The notes under the pieces: generated by a model | What the model was told of the DNA's origin: nothing | Databases searched by the model: none | What the model saw: the letters and a program-made list of their open reading frames with translations, nothing else | Program-made: the position numbers and the translations under genes | DNA from: JAXLVB01 sp046329195 | Lineage (GTDB): Bacteria; Bacteroidota; Bacteroidia; Cytophagales; Spirosomataceae | DNA length: 64,000 nucleotides | Reading direction: 5' to 3' | Assembly (NCBI GenBank): GCA_046329195.1 | Contig: JAXLVB010000003.1 | Coordinates: forward strand, 186,001 to 250,000 | In this document: positions 54,114 through 63,600 of the stretch, piece after piece | Layout: each line of letters opens with the position of its first letter | Numbering within the stretch: position 1 is the first letter of the stretch

Positions 54114-55799
54114 ATGTCAGGTGTATTGAGAAAGTTCCTCTTCTTGTTCATTTTTATCACAGGTACTTGCGTTGGCCAAGAGCAGTATCAATCCTTATTG
54201 AATAAAACCCACGCTCAACGATTTCCTACTATTTATCAATTGGGCAACGAAGAATCTCCCAATTTTACTATCGAAGAACACAAAGCAAAAATTGGGCGTA
54301 TCAAAAGAATGGCTGAGGAAGCCGGCGACGAGGAGTTGGTGGCAGAAATGGACATACTGGCTCACTCGCACTACCTCTATTTAGCCACCGCCAGTCAAGA
54401 ATTATTGGATTTTATAAAGCGGCTCGACGCAGTTGCTCAAAAGAAAAAGTGGAAATGGCTACAGATAAAAGTGGAGTGGCTATACGGGGTTGTTTATTTT
54501 TATGATGTGGCCAACTATGAGCAAGCCTTTATCCATTTTGAACGATTAGCGGCCTTACTTGCTACTACCTCCGCCAGTGAAATCCCCAATAAGTTGTTTT
54601 TCTACTACCAAATTGGCGAAGCCTACTACTTTTTTTCTGACTATTCCTCCACCATCAAGTACCTGGAGTTGGCCCTACAAGCCCCCCCTTTTACGCAAGA
54701 TTGTAAGAAGCAATTAACCCAAACCGCCAATACCATTGGACTATGCTATCAAAAATTAAAGCAGTACGGCAAAGCCAACGAATATTTTCGGAAAGCTTAC
54801 GAAATCTATGACCCAAGCTGCCCTGAAAAGGGAATCTGGAAGGCCATTACCAGTGGCAACATCGGATATAGTTATTACCTGACCAAGCAGTATCAGAAAG
54901 CAAAGCCCTTGTTGCTTCTGGATGCTCAATCAGCCATTGACAACCTCAAAGACTACGGCTTAGCAGTAGGCTCGCTGACGCCCTTAGGGGCCATTGCGCT
55001 GGACGAAGGAGACGTGGCCTTGGCCGATAAGTACCTTAGCCAAGCCAAAGCGTACAGCATTCGTTCGGGGCAGTACAAACGCTACGAATTGCTCTACCCG
55101 CAGTTAGCTCGTTTGGCTGCTGCCAAAGGCAACACGAAGTTGGCCTCGGTATATCTGGACTCCGCATTGATCGTAAAAGATAGTCTTGCTCGGAAATTCA
55201 ACGCCCTGCAAATTCTAAGAGCAAAGCAAAAAACAGATTTGGAAATCCGCAAAGCCGAGTTGCAAGAATTTGAGAACGAAAAGCGCATTAGTCGCCTCAT
55301 CCGTAATGTGCTGATTACGGGCTTGGTACTATTGAGTCTGGTGGCGGTTTGGGTGTATCGTCAGCAAACCCAAAAAGTAATGCAGAAAGAGAGAGAATTG
55401 GAAGAGGCCACCCAAGAATTAAACGTATTTACCCAAAAATTAACGGAAAATAACCAGTTAATCGAAAGCCTCAAACAGCAGATGGGCAATGAAAACACCG
55501 AAGCTTTGCATCAACTGCAACAGATTACCATCTTGACCGATGCTGAATGGGACCGCTTCCGAAAACTTTTTGACAAAGTACATACGGGGTATCTGCTTCG
55601 ACTAAAAACAAAATACCCCGAATTGAGCCCCGCCGAAATCCGATTCATCGTGTTGTCAAAACTCAAATTTTCAAACAACGAGATGTGTTCTACTTTGGGT
55701 ATTAGCGTCGACACGATTCGTCAGTACAAAAGCCGACTGCGAAAAAAACTCCAACTTACGGAAGATACCAGTCTAGATCAGCTCATTGAGCATGTCTGA
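54114..55799 (+). CDS. TPR membrane regulator with C-terminal HTH
   Basis: The ATG at 54114 begins a clear signal peptide (MSGVLRKFLFLFIFITGTCV); the frame extends upstream to a TTG at 54045, which lies in the promoter box and is rejected. 561 residues: TPR repeats (about 60-340), membrane helix (about 397-415, VLITGLVLLSLVAVWVY), coiled coil (about 418-460) and LuxR-like HTH (about 503-547: SPAEIRFIVLSKLKFSNNEM then LGISVDTIRQYKSRLRKKL). Paralogue of 49231. The four phased GTCAC elements just after its terminator are natural candidates for its binding site, controlling the small membrane protein and Kelch gene; this is inference. Confidence 0.87.
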   Translation: MSGVLRKFLFLFIFITGTCVGQEQYQSLLNKTHAQRFPTIYQLGNEESPNFTIEEHKAKIGRIKRMAEEAGDEELVAEMDILAHSHYLYLATASQELLDFIKRLDAVAQKKKWKWLQIKVEWLYGVVYFYDVANYEQAFIHFERLAALLATTSASEIPNKLFFYYQIGEAYYFFSDYSSTIKYLELALQAPPFTQDCKKQLTQTANTIGLCYQKLKQYGKANEYFRKAYEIYDPSCPEKGIWKAITSGNIGYSYYLTKQYQKAKPLLLLDAQSAIDNLKDYGLAVGSLTPLGAIALDEGDVALADKYLSQAKAYSIRSGQYKRYELLYPQLARLAAAKGNTKLASVYLDSALIVKDSLARKFNALQILRAKQKTDLEIRKAELQEFENEKRISRLIRNVLITGLVLLSLVAVWVYRQQTQKVMQKERELEEATQELNVFTQKLTENNQLIESLKQQMGNENTEALHQLQQITILTDAEWDRFRKLFDKVHTGYLLRLKTKYPELSPAEIRFIVLSKLKFSNNEMCSTLGISVDTIRQYKSRLRKKLQLTEDTSLDQLIEHV

Positions 55800-55829
55800 A
55801 AATAATCCCTCATATCTAAACATTTTTCG

Positions 55830-55860
55830 TAAGCCCCTCTTTGTCAGGGGCTTATTTTTT
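55830..55860 (+). terminator. Intrinsic terminator
   Basis: TAAGCCCCT and AGGGGCTTA form a 9-bp stem with a 7-base loop, followed by six T. The next base begins the GTCAC array, so the regulator is separated from the following operon. Confidence 0.85.
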
Positions 55861-55898
55861 GTCACGAATTTGTCACACTCCTGTCACGGCATTGTCAC
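55861..55898 (+). promoter_or_regulatory. Four GTCAC elements phased at 11 bp (operator candidate)
   Basis: GTCAC occurs at 55861, 55872, 55883 and 55894, each preceded by T and exactly 11 bp apart, about one helical turn. The last copy ends 9 bp before the -33 TTG at 55908. Direct, helically phased repeats beside a promoter suggest cooperative binding of an activator. Confidence 0.7.
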
Positions 55899-55907
55899 GC
55901 CTATCAA

Positions 55908-55938
55908 TTGGGTATCCGAAAAAATACCCGTAGCCTTG
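55908..55938 (+). promoter_or_regulatory. Promoter TTG-N20-TAGCCTTG
   Basis: TTG at 55908-55910, a 20-bp spacer and TAGCCTTG at 55931-55938 (one mismatch to TAnnTTTG), 22 bp before the ATG at 55961. The imperfect -7 box fits an activator-dependent promoter. Confidence 0.6.
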
Positions 55939-55960
55939 CACTACTCAATTAAACAACGAC

Positions 55961-56137
55961 ATGAACAAAATCGCTCTCTCCAAATCTCTGCTGTGGCTCA
56001 TAGCCATTTTGCTGTTGTTTGTGTTGGGCTTGGTTTTCGTTTGGCTTTGGTACGATGCCAAAATTCAGGAAATCAACCAACAAGCCAAACAACTCGGTTG
56101 CATTAGTTTTTATCCACCTCAACGTTACTTTCTATGA
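55961..56137 (+). CDS. Small single-pass membrane protein (58 residues)
   Basis: MNKIALSKSLLWLIAILL and on through a helix at about 10-31, then a polar tail (DAKIQEINQQAKQLG) ending in an aromatic stretch (FYPPQRYFL). Its TGA overlaps the ATG of the Kelch gene (ATGA at 56134-56137), so translation is probably coupled. Same position and post-helix motif as the protein at 51082. No known family recognised. A longer frame covering 55786-56106 was rejected because it runs through the terminator and operator. Confidence 0.7.
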   Translation: MNKIALSKSLLWLIAILLLFVLGLVFVWLWYDAKIQEINQQAKQLGCISFYPPQRYFL

Positions 56138-59100
56138 AAAAGCTATTATCCTGTTGTGCCTTCTTCGTTGGTTTGTATGCTCAAGCGCAAGATATTTGGA
56201 ACAAAAAAGCTGACCTCCCGGGCCCCGTGCGTTTCGATGCCATTAGTTTCGTCATTGACTCAAAAGCCTACGTAGGCACTGGCTCCAACAACAGCGGAGT
56301 CTTTAAAGATTTTTGGGAGTACGACCCCGTCATCAACCGCTGGACCCAAAAAGCCAATGTAGGGAACGTTGGTAGAAGGGCGGCGGGCGCTTTTGCCGTC
56401 AACGGGAAAGGTTACGTAGTCGGTGGGTCTTCTAGTGGTGGGCGAAAAGATGTATGGGAGTACAATCCTACCACTGACGTTTGGTTACAGAAAATGGACT
56501 TCCCCGAAACAGTAGTTTACATGAATAGTTTTACGATTGGTACTAAAGGATACATCTTCGTTCAGCCTAACAAGCTGTACGAATACGACCCCACTCAGGA
56601 CACTTGGACTCGCAAAAGAGATTTACCCGTATCGAGGGGCTCAGTAGCATCGGTCAGCATTGGAGGCAAAGGATACATAGGGTTAGGAAATGGGTATTTC
56701 GATACTAATTTTTACCAAGATTGGTGGGAATATGATCCCAGTAGTGACAACTGGACTCAAAAGAAGAGTTTTCCGGGAACTTCCCGCAATGGCGCAACGA
56801 CATTTGAACGAAACAACTTGGGTTACGTCGGGCTGGGACTAACAGGGACGAGTAGTAACTCGACCTCTTACAATGATTTTTGGGCCTATAACCCTGCCGT
56901 CGATGACTGGACGCAGGTAGTCGGTGGGGCTTACGCTGGTCGGTATAGCGCTACTGGTTTTGCGGTTGGTAATTATGGGTATTTTTTTGGAGGGCAGAGC
57001 GGTTCTTATGGCCCGCAGTACCGAATCTATAATCAACTGTGGGCATTAGGCCCTTGTGACCCAGTTGGCGACCCGAACGTATTCGGGACCAATCAGTGGA
57101 ATGTGTATGCTTGGAACGGCGGGGGGGGCACAACTACCTTTACCAATGACGCCTGGATTGCCGGATACGTGGGCTATTACACCGACACCGCCTTGAACAT
57201 TGATACCCGCAATCAGTGGGATCAGAATTTATCGCCTTCTTTTGCCTCTACCTATCAGGGTTGCACATTGGGCAGCAATGATAGCTTTTCGTGGAGCGCC
57301 AAGCGAAAAGGATTCCCTTGTGGAAAATACCGAATAAATATTCCGGCCAACGATGATGCTGCTCAGCTCTTTATCAATGATGTAAAAGTTTGGGATAGTC
57401 AGGAGAATACCGCTCGCAATGGTGTTTGGCAGGGCTACTTAGATGCTAATTCTAAAGTAGAATTCAGGGGTATCGAAGGAGGGGGGGCAGCATTGGGTGT
57501 AGTGGAGTTTGAGGTAGTCAAACCCGTCATCAGCCTAAGTGGTGGGCTACCCGTTTGTACAGGGCAGAGTATCACGCTTTCGGCGAGCGCTGATGTAGAA
57601 AATAATTTTTCGTGGTCAACCAACGAAACCACATCGAGCATCACCGTGTCGCAACCGGGTACATTTACCGTCAAATCGACCGACCAATGCGGTAATGCCA
57701 TTGAATCGGCACCCACTCCGATTTACTACATGGCCAAACCGAGTACCAATCCCGTAGGAGACATTGCCCTCAATGATTGCGCTGCTCTGCTAGGAGGGGG
57801 CGTTTCATTTGGAGTGATTATCAATGGTTTTCCTATTAATTTTGTATCAGAGGTTAATTGGTACCGAGTAGGGGAGCCGACACCTATTCAGTCCTCGCCC
57901 ATGTTTTATGTGCAAACCTCTACTCCCGGGCAATACTACGCAATAGTCAAGGCGAACGGGTGTACGAGTCCCCCCTCGGATAACATAAACTTTACTATAC
58001 CGACCATACTCAAGCCCGAAGTATTCGGAGATAACGCTTGGAATGTGTATGCCTTCGAAGACGCCAATCAGGACTTTAGTGGTCCTTACTACGTCTATAG
58101 GGGTTATTACACTGAGCCAAATTTATCCTTTGACACTCGTGACCGCTGGGCTGCTGAAAATACCCCTTCTGATGCTTCAGGGTATAGGGGCTGTAATACT
58201 TACTACGACTATTTTAAGCTTAGCGCCAAACGGCGGGGCTTTCCGTGCGGTAGATATTCGATTGACGTACCTGGTCATGATGATTATGTAGAGCTGTACA
58301 TCGATGGTCAAAAGGTCTGGGAATTCAATAGTGCTTGTTGCCGAAGTCATACCGGCGTGTGGGAGGGTGAGCTTGGCCCAACTACGGAGATTGAGTACGT
58401 TTTGCTTGAAAATGAAGGGAATGCCCTTGCGGCTATTCAGTTCAATTTACTTAATACCAACTCCCGCCCCGTACCCTCAGCGGGTGTCATTCAAGCCACA
58501 GTATGTTTGGGGCAGCGTATTGAGCTCACGTCGTCGGGAGGGGCGCAGTACACCTGGAGCGGCCCCAGTGGTTTCAGTAGCCTTGAGCAAAACCCATCGT
58601 CGTTGGTAGCCACTTCGGTGGCCCAAAGCGGTACCTACACCGTAGCGGTTAGTACTCCGCTGTGCCCAGTTGGGGCTACTGCCACCGTAGCTGTGTTAGT
58701 AAAAAGCCCTACCATTCCGTCCATCCAAACTAATAGTCCTGTTTGTCTAGGAGGAGCACTCAACCTAAGTACTAGTGCAGGTAATGCCTACACGTGGGCA
58801 GGACCTAACAGTTATCGTTCGGCACAACAAAACCCCATTCTGACTAACACCAACACGAGTATGATAGGCACTTATAGTGTAACCGTATTCGACGGCGTTT
58901 GTACTGCTTCGGCTACTACGTCTGTGCAGGTCAGTGCACAAATCACCCCCCAAGCAAGTAGTAATGCACCCTTGTGTATCAGTACTACGCTGTCGCTTTC
59001 TGTCAATATCTCTGCTGCTGCTTATACTTGGACTGGGCCAAACTTCACCTCCAGCCAACAAAATCCACAGCGTTCTAACATTTCTACCGCTATGGCTGGA

Positions 59101-60417
59101 ACCTATTCTGTTACTGTTAGTACCAATAGTGGTTGTGTGGGTACTGCGCAAATTAGCGTACAAGTCAAAGTAAGTCTCATCCCTCAAGTGAGTAGCAACA
59201 GTCCTATCTGTCCGGGTAAGTCTCTTCAGCTTTCGGCTAATAGCGGGCTTATCTATTCATGGAAAGCCCCAGATGGATTCTCTTCTGCCGAACAGAATCC
59301 AACTCGGCCTTCGGCCAGCACTCTCATGGGTGGCGTTTATTCCTTAACCGTTACTAACACGAATGGCTGTACAGCATCTAATACACTCTCGGCTTCAGTA
59401 CAGCCGGCTTCTTTGAACATTTCGCCCAATCCACTCACCGTCTGCCTAGGCCAAACCATCAACCTGACAGCCAATGCCTCGCCTGCTGCCTCCGCCTTCT
59501 TGTGGAAGGGACCAGCTAGCTTTAGCAGCAACACTCAACATATCTCGACTTATGCCACTACCACCGCTAATCTGGGCATCTACTCCGTCTCGGCTACTAT
59601 TGGCTCCTGTACCGTCAGTACTACCACCGAGGTTAAGGCAGGAGCACTCCTGCAAGCTGGTGTAGTGGGGCTGCCTTGTGTGGGGGGAACGATTCAGCTT
59701 ACGGCCTCAGGGATGAGTTCCTACTCGTGGTCTCGAACTGCCAATAACTTTACCTCCAACCTCCCCAATCCAGTCATCCCCAGTTCAACTATGAACGATG
59801 CTGGGATTTATTTCCTCACCGCTCGTTCGGGGTCTTGTGTGGCTTCTACCCTTGTCCTTGTGATGCTAACCGGAATGGGTATTAACCCTACCTTCTCGGT
59901 ATCTCCCACCTCCTTCGCCGCTGGAGCTACGGTAGCCCTCAGCGCTACTTCGGCTACAGGCTCTTACTCGTGGTCGGGGCCAAGTGGCTTTTCGGGAAAT
60001 ACTCGTACCAAAACCCTTAACAATTTCCAAGCGGTCAACAACGGAGTTTATCGCCTCACGCTCACGAGTGGCGCTTGTTCGGGATATAGTGAAAAAACGA
60101 TTGCTATCAACAGTGCCACTCGTTTGGCCGCTGCTGAATCATCGGAAGAAGAAAGTATTGACTTAGCAATCAATGCTTATCCTAATCCCGTTACTCATAC
60201 ACTCACGGTAGAAGTACAGCTCAAAGAGCCGTCGAGTTTGCAGTTGAATTTGGTCAATTCGGTGGGAAGAAATAGTGGCTCTTGGCAGCTCCAAGAAGTA
60301 AGTATCTTCCACCAAACCGAATTGAATCTGGCTGATTTACAAGGCGGTGTCTATCTCTTGCAAGCGCAGGCAGGTAAACAGAAGGTGGTCAAACGGATCG
60401 TCAAGATTCAATATTGA
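56134..60417 (+). CDS. T9SS surface protein with Kelch propeller and duplicated PA14-like domain
   Basis: 1,427 residues, signal peptide about 1-19 (MKKLLSCCAFFVGLYAQAQ). Five to six Kelch-type repeats (about 20-310; WEYDP, then W.QK..FP) should form a beta-propeller. Two related domains of about 150 residues follow (about 311-465 and 627-772), sharing VFG.N.WNVYA, GYYT, FDTR or IDTR, KR.GFPCG.Y.I..P and DD...L.I; they look like PA14 or lectin-type beta-sandwiches but I cannot name the family. Ig-like modules and the cassette with T9SS sorting domain complete it. It overlaps the small membrane protein by 4 bp. Two G8/G7 runs (57121, 57481) lie in the head. Glycan binding is a reasonable guess. 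Confidence 0.9.
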   Translation: MKKLLSCCAFFVGLYAQAQDIWNKKADLPGPVRFDAISFVIDSKAYVGTGSNNSGVFKDFWEYDPVINRWTQKANVGNVGRRAAGAFAVNGKGYVVGGSSSGGRKDVWEYNPTTDVWLQKMDFPETVVYMNSFTIGTKGYIFVQPNKLYEYDPTQDTWTRKRDLPVSRGSVASVSIGGKGYIGLGNGYFDTNFYQDWWEYDPSSDNWTQKKSFPGTSRNGATTFERNNLGYVGLGLTGTSSNSTSYNDFWAYNPAVDDWTQVVGGAYAGRYSATGFAVGNYGYFFGGQSGSYGPQYRIYNQLWALGPCDPVGDPNVFGTNQWNVYAWNGGGGTTTFTNDAWIAGYVGYYTDTALNIDTRNQWDQNLSPSFASTYQGCTLGSNDSFSWSAKRKGFPCGKYRINIPANDDAAQLFINDVKVWDSQENTARNGVWQGYLDANSKVEFRGIEGGGAALGVVEFEVVKPVISLSGGLPVCTGQSITLSASADVENNFSWSTNETTSSITVSQPGTFTVKSTDQCGNAIESAPTPIYYMAKPSTNPVGDIALNDCAALLGGGVSFGVIINGFPINFVSEVNWYRVGEPTPIQSSPMFYVQTSTPGQYYAIVKANGCTSPPSDNINFTIPTILKPEVFGDNAWNVYAFEDANQDFSGPYYVYRGYYTEPNLSFDTRDRWAAENTPSDASGYRGCNTYYDYFKLSAKRRGFPCGRYSIDVPGHDDYVELYIDGQKVWEFNSACCRSHTGVWEGELGPTTEIEYVLLENEGNALAAIQFNLLNTNSRPVPSAGVIQATVCLGQRIELTSSGGAQYTWSGPSGFSSLEQNPSSLVATSVAQSGTYTVAVSTPLCPVGATATVAVLVKSPTIPSIQTNSPVCLGGALNLSTSAGNAYTWAGPNSYRSAQQNPILTNTNTSMIGTYSVTVFDGVCTASATTSVQVSAQITPQASSNAPLCISTTLSLSVNISAAAYTWTGPNFTSSQQNPQRSNISTAMAGTYSVTVSTNSGCVGTAQISVQVKVSLIPQVSSNSPICPGKSLQLSANSGLIYSWKAPDGFSSAEQNPTRPSASTLMGGVYSLTVTNTNGCTASNTLSASVQPASLNISPNPLTVCLGQTINLTANASPAASAFLWKGPASFSSNTQHISTYATTTANLGIYSVSATIGSCTVSTTTEVKAGALLQAGVVGLPCVGGTIQLTASGMSSYSWSRTANNFTSNLPNPVIPSSTMNDAGIYFLTARSGSCVASTLVLVMLTGMGINPTFSVSPTSFAAGATVALSATSATGSYSWSGPSGFSGNTRTKTLNNFQAVNNGVYRLTLTSGACSGYSEKTIAINSATRLAAAESSEEESIDLAINAYPNPVTHTLTVEVQLKEPSSLQLNLVNSVGRNSGSWQLQEVSIFHQTELNLADLQGGVYLLQAQAGKQKVVKRIVKIQY

Positions 60418-60504
60418 TTTCGCTTTTGACTCCACTTGGTATTTAGTGATTTGCATGTCTAAGCAATTACATGTCCTGTCATTTTTATTCATTGATCATT
60501 AAAC

Positions 60505-60553
60505 AACAAAGGGCTACCGTTTACCATTTGGGTAAGGTAGCCCTTTGTTTTAT
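60505..60553 (+). terminator. Strong intrinsic terminator
   Basis: A perfect 14-bp stem, AACAAAGGGCTACC with its complement (60536-60549), and a T-run. The 87 bp before it, after the Kelch gene, contain nothing recognisable. Confidence 0.88.
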
Positions 60554-60575
60554 ATACTATCAAACGAATTTTCGA

Positions 60576-60583
60576 TATATTTG
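60576..60583 (+). promoter_or_regulatory. -7 promoter box TATATTTG
   Basis: An exact TAnnTTTG match 35 bp before the ATG at 60619; no TTG at the usual distance. Confidence 0.5.
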
Positions 60584-60618
60584 TCAGTAATGCTCCAATT
60601 CTGAATTTCTCTTTAGAG

Positions 60619-63600
60619 ATGCCACGCCCGTTTTTATCTAACTATCTACAAATAGTGATTTTGAGTTTAATTGGGTTGTTCCCTTTTCTCAGTTTTGCAC
60701 AAGAGCAAGCTTGGCAATCTATTTCTATTGCAGAGGGGCTGTCGCAAGGGATGGTGCGCTGGATGATTCAGAGTAAAGATGGGTTTATTTGGATCGCTAC
60801 CAAAGATGGCCTCAACCGCTATGACGGGTACAACTTCAAAGTCTATACCCACGACCCTTATACCCCCTACAGCATCTCAGGAAACACCATTACTAGCTTA
60901 ATGGAAGACCAACAAGGGCGCTTGTGGATTGGTACTCAGAACGATGGTGTTAATTTGTTTGACCCAAAAACACAACGGTTTTACCATGCCCGTATTACAG
61001 ACCCTTCGGCTGCAAAGGAGTCTTCGGCCAAGGGGAGTCAAGAGATAGAGTTCATCAAAGAATTACCTGATGGCAACATCTACATTCAAACCATCCTACA
61101 AAAACGAGGCTATGTTGTTGCCCCAGACCTTCCTCAACAGCTTGACTTTACTGACCGACTGGTACCCTACAACCAAGCGAATCCTCACGGAAAATTATTT
61201 AGAAATGAACCTTTTTCGGATTGGAATTTCAAGGGCAATGCGGCCAATTTTTGGGTGAAGAAACGCAATGAGTACAAGAGCCTGCCCATGCTCCCAAGTT
61301 ATCTTAAGTCTATTAATCAACTTTCAGATGGCACTTTTGCTATTGGCAACCAGTCGTATTTATGGGTCTTTACGCCCGACGACTTAGTTCGGCAAGACAG
61401 TCTTACGGTTCAAAATGCGTACGTAACCCTGCCTACCCAAAAAGGTGTAATCAATGTAATGAAAGACCAACAAGATAACCTTTGGGCGGGTACTGCTGGG
61501 TACGGTTTACTTAAATTTAACCCTCTAACCAAACGCTTTAAGGCTTTTTTACCTTCGTATTCGTTAGCATGGCTGTTTCAAGACCGTCGTCAAAACGTTT
61601 ACGTCCATGCTAACTTTAGACCTGCGTATCGTTTTTTTAAACTCAATCAGCAACGCAATACAGCGGAGGAGCTCTTTACTCCCCTAGATTATCACTTGGC
61701 TCTTACTCAAGACCACCAAGGACAATTTTGGATGGTTTATAAAGAAGATGAATCACAACTAATTACACTTCGTAAGTACTCTGAAGACTGGAAACTACTA
61801 CGACAGTATCCGATTCCACCGTTTGCGACAGATGCCCTCCGAAGTATTCGACTCATCGAAGATGACCACCACCTATTATGGCTGGGTATTGACCATGGGA
61901 ATCTATATAAATTTGACCCTGTTCAAGAGCAATTTAGTCTGTTTTCGTACCAGTCACTGCTCCCGCAAGGTGGAACGGCCGCCGAAACCTTTGCCCTTTA
62001 TCAAGACCATCAACATGATTTGTGGATTGGCACACAGCATGGGATGGTTCGTGTTCAGAACGTCTATACAAAGCCTACTTTTACAATTTACAAAAACGAC
62101 ATTACGCATCGTGAAAGCCTGAGTAACAACTTGGTGTCTGGAATGGTTGATGACCCTTTTCAGCCCAATCGTTACTTGTGGGTAAGCACCAAAGGAGGTG
62201 GCTTAGAATGTCTTGACAAAACGACCCAACAGTTTGAGCATTTTACGATGGCGCAGGGTTTGCCCAACAATGTGGTTTATGGGGTTTTGCTTGGTGACGA
62301 CAATACACTTTGGATGAGTACCAACCGTGGCATTGCTCGCCTCGACCTCAAAACTCGTATCTTCTCTACCTACAACAAAGCCGATGGCTTACAAGACGAT
62401 GAGTTTAATACTAATTCGTACACCAAAGGAGCATCGGGCGATTTACTTTTTGGAGGTATTAATGGGCTGACTCTTTTTAGGGCTTCTACCCTAACCCAAC
62501 AAAAGAAAGAATCGGTGGTGCGAATGATTGGGCTAAAAATCAACAATAAAGCCATTGAGGTCAATGACCAAAGCGAGATTTTGAGCGAGGCTATCGAGTA
62601 CTTGCCTACGTTGAATCTATTGCATGACCAAAATCAGGTAGGCTTTGAGTTTAGTCTTATGGACTTTACGAATCCTTCTAAAAATCGCTATCGTTATCAG
62701 CTCGAAGGGATTGACAACGACTGGGTAGAAGCAGGTACCAACCACACGGCCAACTACGCTCAGTTACCTGATGGCAGCTATACGTTTCGGGTTATGGGTT
62801 CGCCCAATGGTACGGTTTGGAGTAAACCCATTGAGCTGCGTGTTGAGATAGCTCCACCCTTTTATCGTACGTGGTGGGCTTATTTATGCTATGCGGCTGT
62901 ACTGTTCTTTGTTGGCTATCGGTGGTATCAAATCCAGCTTAATCGGGTTCGCCTACAGGAGCAATTGTTGTTCAAAGACCAAGAAACTGCTCGCTTAGCC
63001 GAGTTAGATCGCCTCAAAACCAGCTTATTCGCTAACATATCGCATGAGTTTCGTACGCCGCTGACGCTGATTTTGGGACCTATGGAGCAAATTATTCAAG
63101 AGTATGCCTCTGACAGTCGTTTCCCGATGATTCAGCGAAATGCGAATCGGCTGTTGGTACTCATTAATCAACTACTCGACCTCAACAAAATTGAGGCCGG
63201 ACAAGCCCACCCCGAAATCACGCACCTTGAGCTAGTTCGGTTTTTCCGTACTTGTACGAGCGCCTTTTCATCGTTGGCCGAAAGCCGAACTATTCACTTC
63301 GACGTCGCACAAGACCAAGCTGAGGTTTGGGGTTATCTTGACCCTGACAAAACCGAAACAATCTTGGGGAACCTCCTCTCTAATGCCTTTAAGTTTACGC
63401 CAACCAATGGACGAGTAGCGGTCCAACTACACTATAGCCCCACACCTGTTGGCGGGCGGGGAGTCGTCATTACCGTTTCTGACAACGGCATCGGTATTAG
63501 TGCCCAGCATTTACCCAAGATTTTTGACCGATTTTATCAGATAGAATCCGATACCAAACGAGGTTATGAAGGAACTGGCATTGGCTTGGCTCTAGTCAAA

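Noticed and set aside
55786..56106. 106-codon plus-strand frame overlapping the small membrane protein
   Set aside because: It starts inside the end of the regulator and reads through the terminator, GTCAC array and promoter. The 55961 frame has a membrane helix and an ATGA overlap with the next gene.
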